DNA of 64,000 bases from Pimelobacter simplex. GTDB taxonomy: Bacteria; Actinomycetota; Actinomycetes; Propionibacteriales; Nocardioidaceae. The notes below the pieces were generated by a model that saw nothing but the letters and a program-made list of their open reading frames with translations, ran no database searches and was not told the DNA's origin. The translations under genes and the position numbers were made by a program. The stretch is taken from positions 186,001-250,000 of the forward strand of contig NZ_FOUK01000001.1 in NCBI RefSeq assembly GCF_900114845.1, read 5' to 3'. Of this stretch, positions 16,093 through 24,356 are shown one piece after another. Positions within the stretch are counted from its first letter, which is position 1, and every line of letters begins with the position of its first letter.

Positions 16093-16718
16093 TCGAGACG
16101 ACGTCGCCGGCGCCGGACGCGCCGGCGACGCCGTCGCCGCGCAGCATCGTCTACCGCCTGTGGAACGGAGCGATTCCGGCGGCGGTGTGCGACGCGGTCA
16201 TCGGCGCGTTCGACGAGGAGGAGCTCTACGACGCCACCGTGCAGCTCAGCGACCGTCCGGTCGAGGTGCTCTCGGACACCCGCAAGACCCGCCACACCTT
16301 CGTCGATCCCGGCCACTGGACGGGCAGCCTGGTGTCCCACTTCGCGCACCTGGCGAACCTGCTGTGGCGTTTCGACGTGAGCGGCCTGGGCACGCTGAGC
16401 ATCCTGCGCTACGAGGAGTCCGGCAGGTTCGCCTGGCACGTCGACGCGCTCACGTACGACACGACGGACTACGGGGCGCTGGGTGAGGGGCTGGAGCGCA
16501 AGCTCAGCGTCACCGTGAACCTCTCGAGCCCGACGTCGTACGAGGGCGGGGACCTGGAGTTCATGAACAGCACCGGTCAGCTGCTGGCGCAGCCGCAGCT
16601 GCGCGAGCAGGGCTCCGTGGTGGTGTTCCCGTCGACCGTCGGGCACCAGGTCACCCCCGTGACGGCGGGTGTGCGCTACGCCCTGGTGGGGTGGATGGTC
16701 GGCCCGCCGCTGCGGTGA
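16089..16718 (+). CDS. 2OG-Fe(II) oxygenase, prolyl 4-hydroxylase-like
   Basis: A 209-residue cytoplasmic enzyme with the double-stranded beta-helix core of prolyl hydroxylases. The iron ligands are His117 and Asp119 in FAWHVDAL, and His186 in [10 protein letters not shown]. The 2-oxoglutarate-binding Arg196 follows His186 by exactly ten residues, as in the P4H family. The strand [19 protein letters not shown] lies between them. Family members hydroxylate proline or other side chains using O2 and 2-oxoglutarate. Its ATG overlaps the collagen gene stop (ATGA), which makes the Y-position prolines of that protein the obvious candidate substrate. Modification would have to precede export, because no signal peptide is present here. 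A PKHD-type hydroxylase acting on another substrate is the alternative. Confidence 0.88.
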   Translation: MIETTSPAPDAPATPSPRSIVYRLWNGAIPAAVCDAVIGAFDEEELYDATVQLSDRPVEVLSDTRKTRHTFVDPGHWTGSLVSHFAHLANLLWRFDVSGLGTLSILRYEESGRFAWHVDALTYDTTDYGALGEGLERKLSVTVNLSSPTSYEGGDLEFMNSTGQLLAQPQLREQGSVVVFPSTVGHQVTPVTAGVRYALVGWMVGPPLR

Positions 16719-17863
16719 GAGCCGGACGGCGGGGCGCGGTTCTCGGCGCCGCGGTGCTGCTGGCCGGGGCGCTCCTCGTGCTCCGGCCGGCGTCCCCCGA
16801 TCAGCGGGCGACCGAGCCGGCGTCGCGCTTCGGCCCGTACGCCGGTCACGAGGTGATCGAGGTCTGGGCCTGCCGGATCCCGCTCACGACCCACGCCCGC
16901 GTCTACCAGCCGTCCCCGCTGCGCATCGCGATCGACCCCGCCCGGATCGCCGGGCTGCTGGACGAGCCCGTCCGGCGCTACTTCGACGCGCTGTCGAACG
17001 GCCGGTACCAGCCGCGCTTCGTCGCGGGTGGGGTCGTGCGGATGGACGACGGCGGCGGCCCGCGTGCGTGCCTCCGTGCGGCGCTCGACCGGTCGGTGGC
17101 GTCGGCGACCGCGGTGCTCGTCGTCGCCGACGCCGAGCACCGGGCCGACGCGCACGGCGGGCTGGGCACGCCGGGAGAGATCTGCGCGACGGCGCCGCGG
17201 CCCTGCCCGGCACGCGTCTCCGGTCGCGGGGCGTACGTCGGAGGCAGCGACTTCCACCCGGACTGGGGCCCGGTGCCGGCCCTCGACCTGGTGGAGCACG
17301 AGCTCGGGCACACCCTGGGCTGGCCGCACTCCTTCGGCAGCGCCGGGCAGTACGACAGCGCGCTCGACGTCATGAGCGACAGCGCCGCGCCGCGCGCCGT
17401 CCGGCCCGAGCAGCGCGACGCGGGCGGGACCCTGGGGATCAACCGCCTCGCGGCGGGGTGGATCCCGGCCGGCGACGTGCGGGTGGCGCCGGCCGACGGC
17501 ACCGGGTCGACGTACGTCCTGCGGCCCTCGGCGTCGGCCTCGGGAACCCGCCTCCTCGTGCTGCCCCTCGGACCGAGGAGAGCGATCACCGTCGAGCTCC
17601 TGGTGCCCGAAGGAGTCGATGCGCACCTCCCGGAGGCGGGCATCGCCCTCACCTCGGTCGACGCGTCGGCCGCCGCGTGCGGCGTGCCCTGCGACCCGTT
17701 GCGGCGCCGCCAGCGCGAGCTGCACGGGCGGCCGCCCTTCACCGACCTGCTGCAGGCGACCGAGCCCGCCTGGGTCGGCGACGGCTGGCAGGTGCGGGTG
17801 GACGAGGTCCGGGACGGTGCGGCCGTCGTCACGGTCACCCACGTCGGCGACCCCGCCCGGTGA
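16715..17863 (+). CDS. Membrane-anchored or secreted metzincin-type zinc protease
   Basis: A 382-residue protein with an N-terminal signal or anchor helix (about 8-24, [16 protein letters not shown]). The zinc motif [11 protein letters not shown] at 195-205 matches HExxHxxGxxH, with Glu196 as catalytic base. A downstream Met-turn (LDVMSDS, Met220) completes the metzincin signature. The C-terminal 150 residues look beta-rich and contain two Cys close together. The GTG at 16715 overlaps the oxygenase stop and is preferred to an alternative start eight codons earlier. As the third gene of the coupled operon with the collagen-like protein and the hydroxylase, it may mature or turn over the collagen. 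I do not recognise a named peptidase family beyond the metzincin clan. Confidence 0.85.
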   Translation: MRAGRRGAVLGAAVLLAGALLVLRPASPDQRATEPASRFGPYAGHEVIEVWACRIPLTTHARVYQPSPLRIAIDPARIAGLLDEPVRRYFDALSNGRYQPRFVAGGVVRMDDGGGPRACLRAALDRSVASATAVLVVADAEHRADAHGGLGTPGEICATAPRPCPARVSGRGAYVGGSDFHPDWGPVPALDLVEHELGHTLGWPHSFGSAGQYDSALDVMSDSAAPRAVRPEQRDAGGTLGINRLAAGWIPAGDVRVAPADGTGSTYVLRPSASASGTRLLVLPLGPRRAITVELLVPEGVDAHLPEAGIALTSVDASAAACGVPCDPLRRRQRELHGRPPFTDLLQATEPAWVGDGWQVRVDEVRDGAAVVTVTHVGDPAR

Positions 17864-18131
17864 TCGTCCAGAAAACGCCAGGACCCCCGAACGGAGGGCA
17901 ATTCGGGGACCACACCCGGAACCGGCGACCGCACGGGGCGCCCGCACTGCAGGATGCGGTGGGGGGAAGGCGAGCCCCCTTCACGACCGAGGTTCAGCGG
18001 GCCGCCTCGCCCGCCCAGGACATGTGACGACCCGCCCCTCCGGGGCGTCACAGATGAGCTCCGTGCTGGTCCCTTGTGCGGAGCAAGGCAGTCGGGGGTC
18101 CGTCCGCAGACGACGGGCCCCCGGCCGCTGC
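17864..18131. promoter_or_regulatory. Gene-free stretch with hairpin element copy 2
   Basis: ACCCCCGAACGGAGGGCAAT lies at 17883-17902 and CAGGATGC at 17950-17957. This copies the arrangement before the NTF2-like gene with one base changed in the first block and 67-base rather than 66-base spacing. No convincing gene follows on this strand; the next genes are on the opposite strand. Either a small RNA or a lost gene is served here, or the element acts on the end of the collagen operon. Confidence 0.5.
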
Positions 18132-18680
18132 CTAGCTGTGGCCGGCCGTCGCCGCCACCTGCTCCAGCGCGGCGAGCCGGACGTCGCCGTCCCCGGTCAG
18201 CTCGACGACCTCCGCACCGCCCGTGAGGTCCGCGTCGTCGGCCAGCTCGAGGAGCACCTCGTTCATCACCTCGCGCAGCACCGGGTCCTCGTCGGGCGGG
18301 ACGCCGATGGGCGAGGTGGCGTCGAGGGGGAGCAGCACGAGCAGGTCGACCCGTCGCATCGCGGCGACGCAGAGCTCGGTGCCGCGGTGGAGGTGGTCCG
18401 CCGAGGGGACCGGACGGCCGAGCTGGTCGGCGGCCTCGAGGTAGGCGAGGAAGTCGAGCGGCCCGCGCTCGGCGATGACCGCCGCGGCGAGGGGGCCGAG
18501 CAGGCGGGCCGCGGCGACCTGGAGCTGTTGGAAGAAGACGCCGGCGCCGGGGTCCGTGGGGTGCTCGCCGAGCTCCTCGACGGGGTCGGGCAGGACCTCG
18601 AAGCCCGGGTGGGCGGACGTGAACGCGTCGACCAGCGAGGTCTTCCCGCTGGCGTGCGTGCCCGACACCACGATGAGCAT
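18132..18680 (-). CDS. P-loop kinase/ATPase of the AAA_28/NadR-kinase type
   Basis: A 182-residue nucleotide-binding protein. The Walker A motif GTHASGKTS lies at about 7-15. A lid-like and substrate region follows, with VIAERGPLDFLAYLEA (around 68-83) resembling the DR/ERG..D segment of deoxynucleoside and NadR-type kinases. A Walker B-like strand reads VDLLVLLPLD. Small proteins of this group phosphorylate nucleosides or other small metabolites, but the substrate is not predictable here. It is a single gene with its own short leader, between the collagen operon and the LysR gene. Confidence 0.75.
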   Translation of the reverse strand: MLIVVSGTHASGKTSLVDAFTSAHPGFEVLPDPVEELGEHPTDPGAGVFFQQLQVAAARLLGPLAAAVIAERGPLDFLAYLEAADQLGRPVPSADHLHRGTELCVAAMRRVDLLVLLPLDATSPIGVPPDEDPVLREVMNEVLLELADDADLTGGAEVVELTGDGDVRLAALEQVAATAGHS

Positions 18681-18711
18681 GGCGCGACTCTAGGGGCTCG
18701 CCGCTGCGGCC

Positions 18712-19623
18712 TCAGCCGAGCCCGCTGGCCCCGAGCGCCGCGACGACCTGGTCGACGAACGCGCCGACCGGCTCGGGCAGCGCGCGCTGGGCCATCGTGT
18801 GGACCTGGAGGTTGCGGCGGTGCAGCTCGGGGTTGGTCAGGGCGACGGTGCGGAAGCCGTCCTGGACGAGGTGGCGGGAGCTCAGGAGCCCGGTCAGCGT
18901 GACCATGCCGGTACGACGGGCGAGTGCGATGAGCGCGGCCGACGAGTTGCTCGTCAGTGCGGGTTCGAGGTGGAGGCCCTCGGCGGAGCAGCAGATGTCG
19001 ACGAGCTCGCGCAGCGTGCTCCCGCCGGCCATCAGGGCGAGGGGGTGGTCGCGGAGGTCGGCGAGGGAGACGGCGTCCAGGTCGAGGAGGGGATGGCCCT
19101 CGGGCACGAGCGCGACGATGGGCTCCTGGCAGGAGTAGGCGATGCGGATGCCGGCGGCGGGGGCGAGGCTGAAGGTGAGGGCGACGTCGGACGCGCCGGT
19201 GACGACGGCCTGGGTGGCGGCGGCGGGGTCGGTGACGGTGAGCTGGACGCGGGCGGCCGGGTGGGTGTCCCGGAAGCGGGCGATCTCGACCGGGAGGAAG
19301 TCCTCGGCGAAGCCCTCGGTGCAGGCGACCTTGATCAGCGAGCGGCCCGACCGGTGGAGGTCGCGGAGCCGCTCGAGGAGGTCGTCCTCCTCGAGGAGGT
19401 TGCGGCGGGCGTGGTCGGCCAGCAGCCGGCCGGCCTCGGTCGGGACCATGCCGCGGGGGTGCCGGTCGAACAGCTGGGCGCCGGTCGACTGCTCCAGGCG
19501 GGCGATGTGCCGGCTGATCGCGGACGCGGCGATGTGGAGGTTCTCGGAGGCCTCCGCGATCGAGCCGGTCCGGGCCACCTCGAGGAAGTACCGGAGCGAG
19601 TCGCTGACGAGGTGCACGCGCAC
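18712..19623 (-). CDS. LysR family transcriptional regulator
   Basis: A 303-residue regulator. The N-terminal helix-turn-helix reads LRYFLEVARTGSIAEASENLHIAASAISRHIARLE. A periplasmic-binding-fold effector domain follows (about 90-295). I chose the GTG at 19623, which gives the usual LysR length; a longer frame adds basic nonsense. It is divergent from the M20 peptidase gene across 91 bp, the standard arrangement for a LysR regulator and its target, so it probably activates the peptidase gene in response to a substrate-derived ligand. Confidence 0.92.
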   Translation of the reverse strand: MRVHLVSDSLRYFLEVARTGSIAEASENLHIAASAISRHIARLEQSTGAQLFDRHPRGMVPTEAGRLLADHARRNLLEEDDLLERLRDLHRSGRSLIKVACTEGFAEDFLPVEIARFRDTHPAARVQLTVTDPAAATQAVVTGASDVALTFSLAPAAGIRIAYSCQEPIVALVPEGHPLLDLDAVSLADLRDHPLALMAGGSTLRELVDICCSAEGLHLEPALTSNSSAALIALARRTGMVTLTGLLSSRHLVQDGFRTVALTNPELHRRNLQVHTMAQRALPEPVGAFVDQVVAALGASGLG

Positions 19624-19714
19624 ACAGTAGTTCTCGCCCCGGCAACGGGGGCGTGCGGAATCGGTGATGGTCGCGGGCCGCCGGCTCCGCTTGGCTGGAG
19701 CGGTGGAGGCTGTC

Positions 19715-21103
19715 ATGACGCGTGCGCGTGCGATCGAGCTGGCGGAGGACTACCTGGAGTCGGGAGGTCTGCTGCGGGAGCTCCAGCGCAAGGTCGCCTA
19801 CCCGACCGAGAGCGAGTCGGACGAGCGCGCCGACGTGCACGTCGACTACCTGACGGACGAGATCGTGCCGGTGCTGCGGCGCTGCGGGTTCACCTGGCGG
19901 CTCGTCGAGAACCCCGCGGCGGGGCGGCCGCCGTACCTGCTGGCCCGCCGGGTCGAGGACCCGGCGCTGCGGACGGTGCTCGTCTACGGCCACGGCGACG
20001 TCGTCCTCGGGGACGCCGCGCGCTGGACCGCGCCGTGGTCGCCCTGGCAGCTCGTGGTGGACGGCGACCGCTGGTACGGCCGCGGCTCGTGCGACAACAA
20101 GGGCCAGCACGCCATCAACCTCGCCGCGCTCGAGCAGGTGCTCGTCGCACGCGAGGGGCGGCTGGGCTTCAACGTCACCGTCCTGATGGACATGGGGGAG
20201 GAGATCGGCTCGCCCGGGCTGCGCGAGGTCTGCACGGAGCTGGCCGGCGACGAGCTCGCCGCCGACCTGCTGCTGGCCTCGGACGGGACCCGGGTCTCCC
20301 AGGAGAGCCCCACGCTCGTGCTCGGCACGCGGGGCGAGGTGTCCTTCACGCTGCGGGCCGGCCTGCGTCCTCGGGGATACCACTCGGGCAACTGGGGCGG
20401 CCTGCTCGCCAATCCCGCCGTCCTGCTGGCGAACGCGCTCGCGACGATGGTCGACGAGCGCGGCCGGATCCTGGTCGCGGGGCTGCGTCCGCCGGAGATC
20501 CCCGCGCCGGTGCGGGAGATCCTGGGCCGGATCGAGATCGACGGCGGACCCTCGGCGCCGCCGGTCGAGGACTGGGGCGAGCCGGGGCTGAGCCCGGCGG
20601 AGCGGCTCTACGGCTGGAACACGCTCGAGGTCCTGGCCCTGGACGCCGGCTCGCCGACCGGCCCGCAGAACGCGATCCCCGGCACGGCGTCCGCGCGGTG
20701 CCAGCTGCGGTTCGTCGTCGGCACCGACTGGACCACGCTCGAGCAGACGGTGCGCACCCACCTGGCTACGCACGGCTTCGGGAGCATCGACGTCGAGGTG
20801 GCCGAGGGCACCGCGGCCACCCGCCTCGACCACGACGACGCGTGGGTCGCGTGGGCGGCGGCCTCGGTCGAGCGGACGACGGGCAAGGTGCCGACGGTCC
20901 TGCCGAACCTGGGCGGCACGTTCCCCAACGACTGCTTCGCCGACGTCCTGGGCATCCCGACCGTCTGGGTCCCGCACTCCTACCCGGGCTGCTCGCAGCA
21001 CGCCCCCGACGAGCACCTGCTGGCGAGCCTGGCGAAGGAGGCCCTCGGGATCATGGCCGGGCTGTTCTGGGACCTCGGGGAGCCGGCCACCTCGCTGCGC
21101 TAA
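19715..21103 (+). CDS. M20 family metallopeptidase
   Basis: A 462-residue di-zinc hydrolase of the ArgE/DapE/CPG2 family. The first metal ligands lie in LVYGHGDVV (His and Asp), the bridging Asp in GRGSCDNKGQ, the catalytic Glu pair in MGEEIGSPGL, and a late metal His in VPHSYPGCSQHAPDEHL. Residues about 205-350 form the inserted dimerisation domain. Substrates in the family are dipeptides, N-acyl amino acids or carbamoyl compounds. The start ATG at 19715 has GGAGG 5 nt upstream. It is divergent from the LysR gene and next to the S9 peptidase operon. Confidence 0.92.
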   Translation: MTRARAIELAEDYLESGGLLRELQRKVAYPTESESDERADVHVDYLTDEIVPVLRRCGFTWRLVENPAAGRPPYLLARRVEDPALRTVLVYGHGDVVLGDAARWTAPWSPWQLVVDGDRWYGRGSCDNKGQHAINLAALEQVLVAREGRLGFNVTVLMDMGEEIGSPGLREVCTELAGDELAADLLLASDGTRVSQESPTLVLGTRGEVSFTLRAGLRPRGYHSGNWGGLLANPAVLLANALATMVDERGRILVAGLRPPEIPAPVREILGRIEIDGGPSAPPVEDWGEPGLSPAERLYGWNTLEVLALDAGSPTGPQNAIPGTASARCQLRFVVGTDWTTLEQTVRTHLATHGFGSIDVEVAEGTAATRLDHDDAWVAWAAASVERTTGKVPTVLPNLGGTFPNDCFADVLGIPTVWVPHSYPGCSQHAPDEHLLASLAKEALGIMAGLFWDLGEPATSLR

Positions 21104-21119
21104 CATGTTCATCAACATG
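21104..21119. promoter_or_regulatory. CATGTT-N4-AACATG operator before the S9 peptidase operon
   Basis: CATGTTCATCAACATG is an inverted repeat (CATGTT and AACATG with a 4-base centre) 20 bp upstream of the S9 peptidase start. An almost identical site at 25384-25399 sits in the promoter of the ABC transporter operon. The GntR protein encoded at the end of the S9 operon is the likely binder. Confidence 0.7.
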
Positions 21120-21139
21120 GCAAGCAAGGGAGTCGCACG

Positions 21140-23065
21140 ATGAAGGCAGCCGACCTCGGGCTGATCCAGGTGCTCGGCTCGCCGGCCCTGTCCCCGGACG
21201 GGCAGCGCGCGGTGGTCGCGGCGGAGCGGGCGGACCTCGCCTCGGACCGCTACTACGCGGACCTCTGGCTGGTCCCGCTCGACGACGCGATCCCCCCGAC
21301 GCAGCTGACGTCCGGAGGGCTCGACCGCGAGCCGTGCTGGTCGCCCGACGGCCGCTGGCTCGCGTTCACCCGCTCGGTGCCGGGCTCCGGCCCCCAGCTG
21401 CACCTGCTCCCCTCCGGCGGCGGCGAGCCGCGGGTGCTCACCCGCCACCCCCTGGGCGTCTCCGCGCCGCGCTGGTCGCCCGACTCGACGACGCTCGCCT
21501 ACGTCGCCCGGGTGCCCGAGGAGGGGCGCTACGTCGCGCCGGTCGCGCAGACGGCCGCCACCGAGCCCCCGCGCCGGATCACCGGGCTGCGCTACCGCGA
21601 GGACGGCGTCGGCTACACGAACGACCGCCGCAAGCAGGTCTTCACCGTGGTCGTCGCCGACGGCACGACCGTCCAGCGCACCACGGGGGACGCCGACCAC
21701 GACGGCCCCGCGTGGAGCCCCGACGGCACCCGCCTCGCGTTCGTCGCCGCGCGCCATCCGGACCGCGACACCGTGCCCGCGCGCGACGTCTTCGTGCTGT
21801 CGCTGGGCGACGGCCGGACCACGGCCGTGACGGGGACGAGCCTGCGGGCGAGCCACCCGGTCTTCGGCGCCGACGGCGACCGGGTCTACTTCCTCGGCAC
21901 CGAGATCGGTGGGCCCTGCAACGAGACCTACCTGAACCCGACGTCGCTCTGGGTCGCGGAGCTCTCCGGCGCGCGACCGGCGACCCGCCTCACCGACGGC
22001 GACACCATCGACCTGGCCCCGCCGCTCGTGGCGACCGACGACGGCGTCCTCGGGCTGGCCGGGCGCCGCGGTGCCGTCGACCTCGTCCGGGTCGAGCCGA
22101 GCGGTGCCGTCGTGGACGTGCTGTCCGGGCCCACCCAGGTCCTCGGGTACGACGTCGCGGGCGGACGGATCGTCGCCGCGGTCGCGAGCGACACCCAGCC
22201 CGGCGAGCTGTACGACGTCACCCCCGCCGGGCCGCGGCGCCTCACCACGTTCGGCGCGGCGCTCGCCGCGGCCGGACCGGTGGCGCCGATGCACGAGGTG
22301 ACGGGCACCGCTGCCGACGGGCATCCCGTGCACGGGTGGGTCCTGCGGCCCCCCGGCGCGGGCCCGTTCCCCGTGATCCTCGCCGTGCACGGCGGCCCGC
22401 ACCGCGCCTTCGGCTGGCGGCTGCTCGACCAGGCCCAGGCGTGCGTCGAGGCCGGCTACGTCGTGGTGATGGGCAACCCGCGGGGCTCGTCCGGCTACGG
22501 CGCCGCGCACGGCCGGGCGGTGCGCCACTCGTTCGGCGAGGTCGACGTCCTCGACCTGACGGCGCTCGTCGACATCGCGGTCGCCGACTTCGACGGCGAC
22601 CCCGACCGGATCGGCGTCGTCGGCGCGTCCTACGGCGGCTTCATGGCGGCCTGGCTGGCGGCGACCTCCGACCGGTTCGCGTCCGCGATCGTCGACCGCG
22701 CCACCGTCGAGTGGGACGACGCCGACATCGACGACGACGTCGACTACACGCACCTCTACCTCGGCACCGATCCGGAGACGCTGCGGGCCAAGTCCCCGTT
22801 GACCTACGCCGAGGACGTGACGATCCCCGTGCTGGTGGTGGTGGCCGAGCAGGACCTCCGCTGTCCCCCGGCACAGGGACGCCGGTTCTTCTCGGCGCTG
22901 CTGCGCGCGGGCCGGCACGCGGAGCTGCTGTCGTTCCCGGGCGCGAGCCACCTGTTCCACGACAGCGGGCTGCCCAGCCACCGCAAGCTCCGGCTCGACG
23001 CGATCATCGACTGGTTCGACGCGACCATGCCGCCCCGCGACGGCGAGCGGAGCGATGCGCCGTGA
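21140..23065 (+). CDS. S9 family peptidase (prolyl oligopeptidase / acylaminoacyl peptidase type)
   Basis: A 641-residue serine peptidase. Residues about 1-370 form a beta-propeller built from TolB-like repeats (SPDGQRAVV, SPDGRWLAF, SPDGTRLAF). The C-terminal alpha/beta hydrolase domain has the nucleophile Ser497 in GASYGG, Asp572 in AEQDLRCPP and His604 in GASHLF. These enzymes release acylated amino acids or cleave short peptides in the cytoplasm; no signal peptide is present. The ribosome site AAGGGAG lies just upstream of the ATG. The stop overlaps the next start (GTGA). The CATGTT-N4-AACATG operator lies in its promoter, linking it to the peptide transporter downstream. Confidence 0.93.
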   Translation: MKAADLGLIQVLGSPALSPDGQRAVVAAERADLASDRYYADLWLVPLDDAIPPTQLTSGGLDREPCWSPDGRWLAFTRSVPGSGPQLHLLPSGGGEPRVLTRHPLGVSAPRWSPDSTTLAYVARVPEEGRYVAPVAQTAATEPPRRITGLRYREDGVGYTNDRRKQVFTVVVADGTTVQRTTGDADHDGPAWSPDGTRLAFVAARHPDRDTVPARDVFVLSLGDGRTTAVTGTSLRASHPVFGADGDRVYFLGTEIGGPCNETYLNPTSLWVAELSGARPATRLTDGDTIDLAPPLVATDDGVLGLAGRRGAVDLVRVEPSGAVVDVLSGPTQVLGYDVAGGRIVAAVASDTQPGELYDVTPAGPRRLTTFGAALAAAGPVAPMHEVTGTAADGHPVHGWVLRPPGAGPFPVILAVHGGPHRAFGWRLLDQAQACVEAGYVVVMGNPRGSSGYGAAHGRAVRHSFGEVDVLDLTALVDIAVADFDGDPDRIGVVGASYGGFMAAWLAATSDRFASAIVDRATVEWDDADIDDDVDYTHLYLGTDPETLRAKSPLTYAEDVTIPVLVVVAEQDLRCPPAQGRRFFSALLRAGRHAELLSFPGASHLFHDSGLPSHRKLRLDAIIDWFDATMPPRDGERSDAP

Positions 23066-24312
23066 GCCTCACCATCGAGGGCCCGCCCGAGCGTTCGCTG
23101 GCGGACACCCCCTTCGGCGTCCGGGTCACGGGTGCGGTGCCGCACGCACCCGTCACCTTCGCCGTCGAGCTCGCGGGCCACCAGGGCGCCGACTGGGCCG
23201 GCCGGTTCACGGCGGTCGCCGACGAGCACGGCGTGGTCGACCTCGCGACGACGGCGCTCGACGGCTTCGCCGAGCCCGATCCGACCGCCCTCCTCTGGGC
23301 CCTGGACGCGCGTCCCGGCCCGGCGGCCGGTCCGGTGCGTCCGGACAGCGCCCTCGTCTGGAGCCTCGAGGTGCGCCAGGACGACCGGACCGCCGCGGCG
23401 CGGTACGTCCGCGAGCACCGAGCGCCCGGCGTCCGCGTCCACGAGCTGGCCGCGCCCCTGGCCGGTCGGCTCTACCTCCCGGCCGAGCCCGGTCCGCGGC
23501 CCGCCGTGATCACCCTGTCCGGCTCGGGCGGCGGCCTCAACCACGAGGAGGCCGAGCTGCTCGCCAGCCACGGCTTCGTCTGCCTGGCGCTGGCGTGCTT
23601 CAACTACCCGGGCCGTCCGGACGACCTGTTCGAGCTGCCGGTCGAGCAGGTCGCGGAGGCGGTCGCCTGGCTCGCGGCCCGCGACGACGTGCGGCCGGGA
23701 GCGATCGCGGTCAAGGGTCAGTCCCGCGGCGCCGAGCTCAGCCTGCTGGTCGCGGCGCACGTCCCGGGCGTCCGCGCCGTGGCGGCCGTCGTCCCGTCCG
23801 GCTACGCCTGGGGATCGTTCACCTCGGACGGGCGCGACGGTGCGGCGTGGACGCTGCACGGCGAGCCGGTGCCGACCGTGCGGGACGACGGCCTGGTCGG
23901 CCGTCGCTCCGAGGCGACGGCACGCGGGGTCGCCGCCGCACCGGGCTTCCGGGCCGCCGTCGCGGCCACCCCGGAGGCCGACCTCGAGCGGGCGACCATC
24001 CCGGTCGAGCGGTTCGCCGGGCCGGTGCTCCTCCTCTGCGGGGGCGACGACCTGATGTGGGACTCGGTCGAGCTGAGCGACGTCCTGCTGCGCCGCCGGC
24101 AGGCGGCGGGCACCGCCGCGGAGACCTGCCGGCTCGTCTTCCCGGACGCCGGCCACAACCTCGGACTGCCGTTCACGCCGGTCGTGACGACGTCCGTCCA
24201 CCCGGTCAACGGCGTCGCCTATGCCTACGGCGGGACCCGCCCGGGGACGGCGCGCGCCCGGGCCGAGGCGTGGGCGGCGTTGATCGACTTCCTGGAGAGG
24301 TCGCTGTCATGA
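23062..24312 (+). CDS. BAAT-type acyl-CoA thioesterase / acyltransferase
   Basis: A 416-residue protein with the two-domain layout of the bile acid-CoA:amino acid N-acyltransferase family. An N-terminal beta-sandwich (about 1-105; LADTPFGVRVTGAVPHAPVTF) precedes a C-terminal alpha/beta hydrolase domain. The segments SGSGGGLNHEEAELLASHGF and LACFNYPGRPDDL are hallmarks of the BAAT_C domain. The nucleophile is Ser221 in GQSRGAE, with Asp in CGGDDLMWDS and His in DAGHNLG. Members hydrolyse acyl-CoA thioesters or move the acyl group to an amino acid; a Ser nucleophile is found in thioesterases, while mammalian BAAT uses Cys. It is coupled to the S9 peptidase upstream. The true start is the GTG overlapping that stop. 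Confidence 0.85.
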   Translation: MSLTIEGPPERSLADTPFGVRVTGAVPHAPVTFAVELAGHQGADWAGRFTAVADEHGVVDLATTALDGFAEPDPTALLWALDARPGPAAGPVRPDSALVWSLEVRQDDRTAAARYVREHRAPGVRVHELAAPLAGRLYLPAEPGPRPAVITLSGSGGGLNHEEAELLASHGFVCLALACFNYPGRPDDLFELPVEQVAEAVAWLAARDDVRPGAIAVKGQSRGAELSLLVAAHVPGVRAVAAVVPSGYAWGSFTSDGRDGAAWTLHGEPVPTVRDDGLVGRRSEATARGVAAAPGFRAAVAATPEADLERATIPVERFAGPVLLLCGGDDLMWDSVELSDVLLRRRQAAGTAAETCRLVFPDAGHNLGLPFTPVVTTSVHPVNGVAYAYGGTRPGTARARAEAWAALIDFLERSLS

Positions 24313-24356
24313 TGGGCCCGCTCGTACGTCGGAAGTGGTGGGAGAAGGCACGATGA
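24309..24356 (+). CDS. 15-residue mini-ORF bridging the hydrolase and GntR genes
   Basis: An ATG that overlaps the hydrolase stop opens a frame encoding MMGPLVRRKWWEKAR, whose TGA overlaps the GntR ATG. It joins both neighbours by ATGA overlaps, so ribosomes could pass through all three. It contains two adjacent Trp codons. The ribosome site of the GntR gene (GGAGAAGG, 24341-24348) lies inside it. It may be only a translational-coupling bridge. Confidence 0.35.
   Translation: MMGPLVRRKWWEKAR

Noticed and set aside
18266..22981. A 1571-codon reverse-strand frame and an overlapping 1837-codon forward frame (18799-24312)
   Set aside because: Both run out of frame through the LysR, M20, S9 and hydrolase genes with Arg/Pro-rich nonsense; only the last 416 codons of the forward frame are a real gene.
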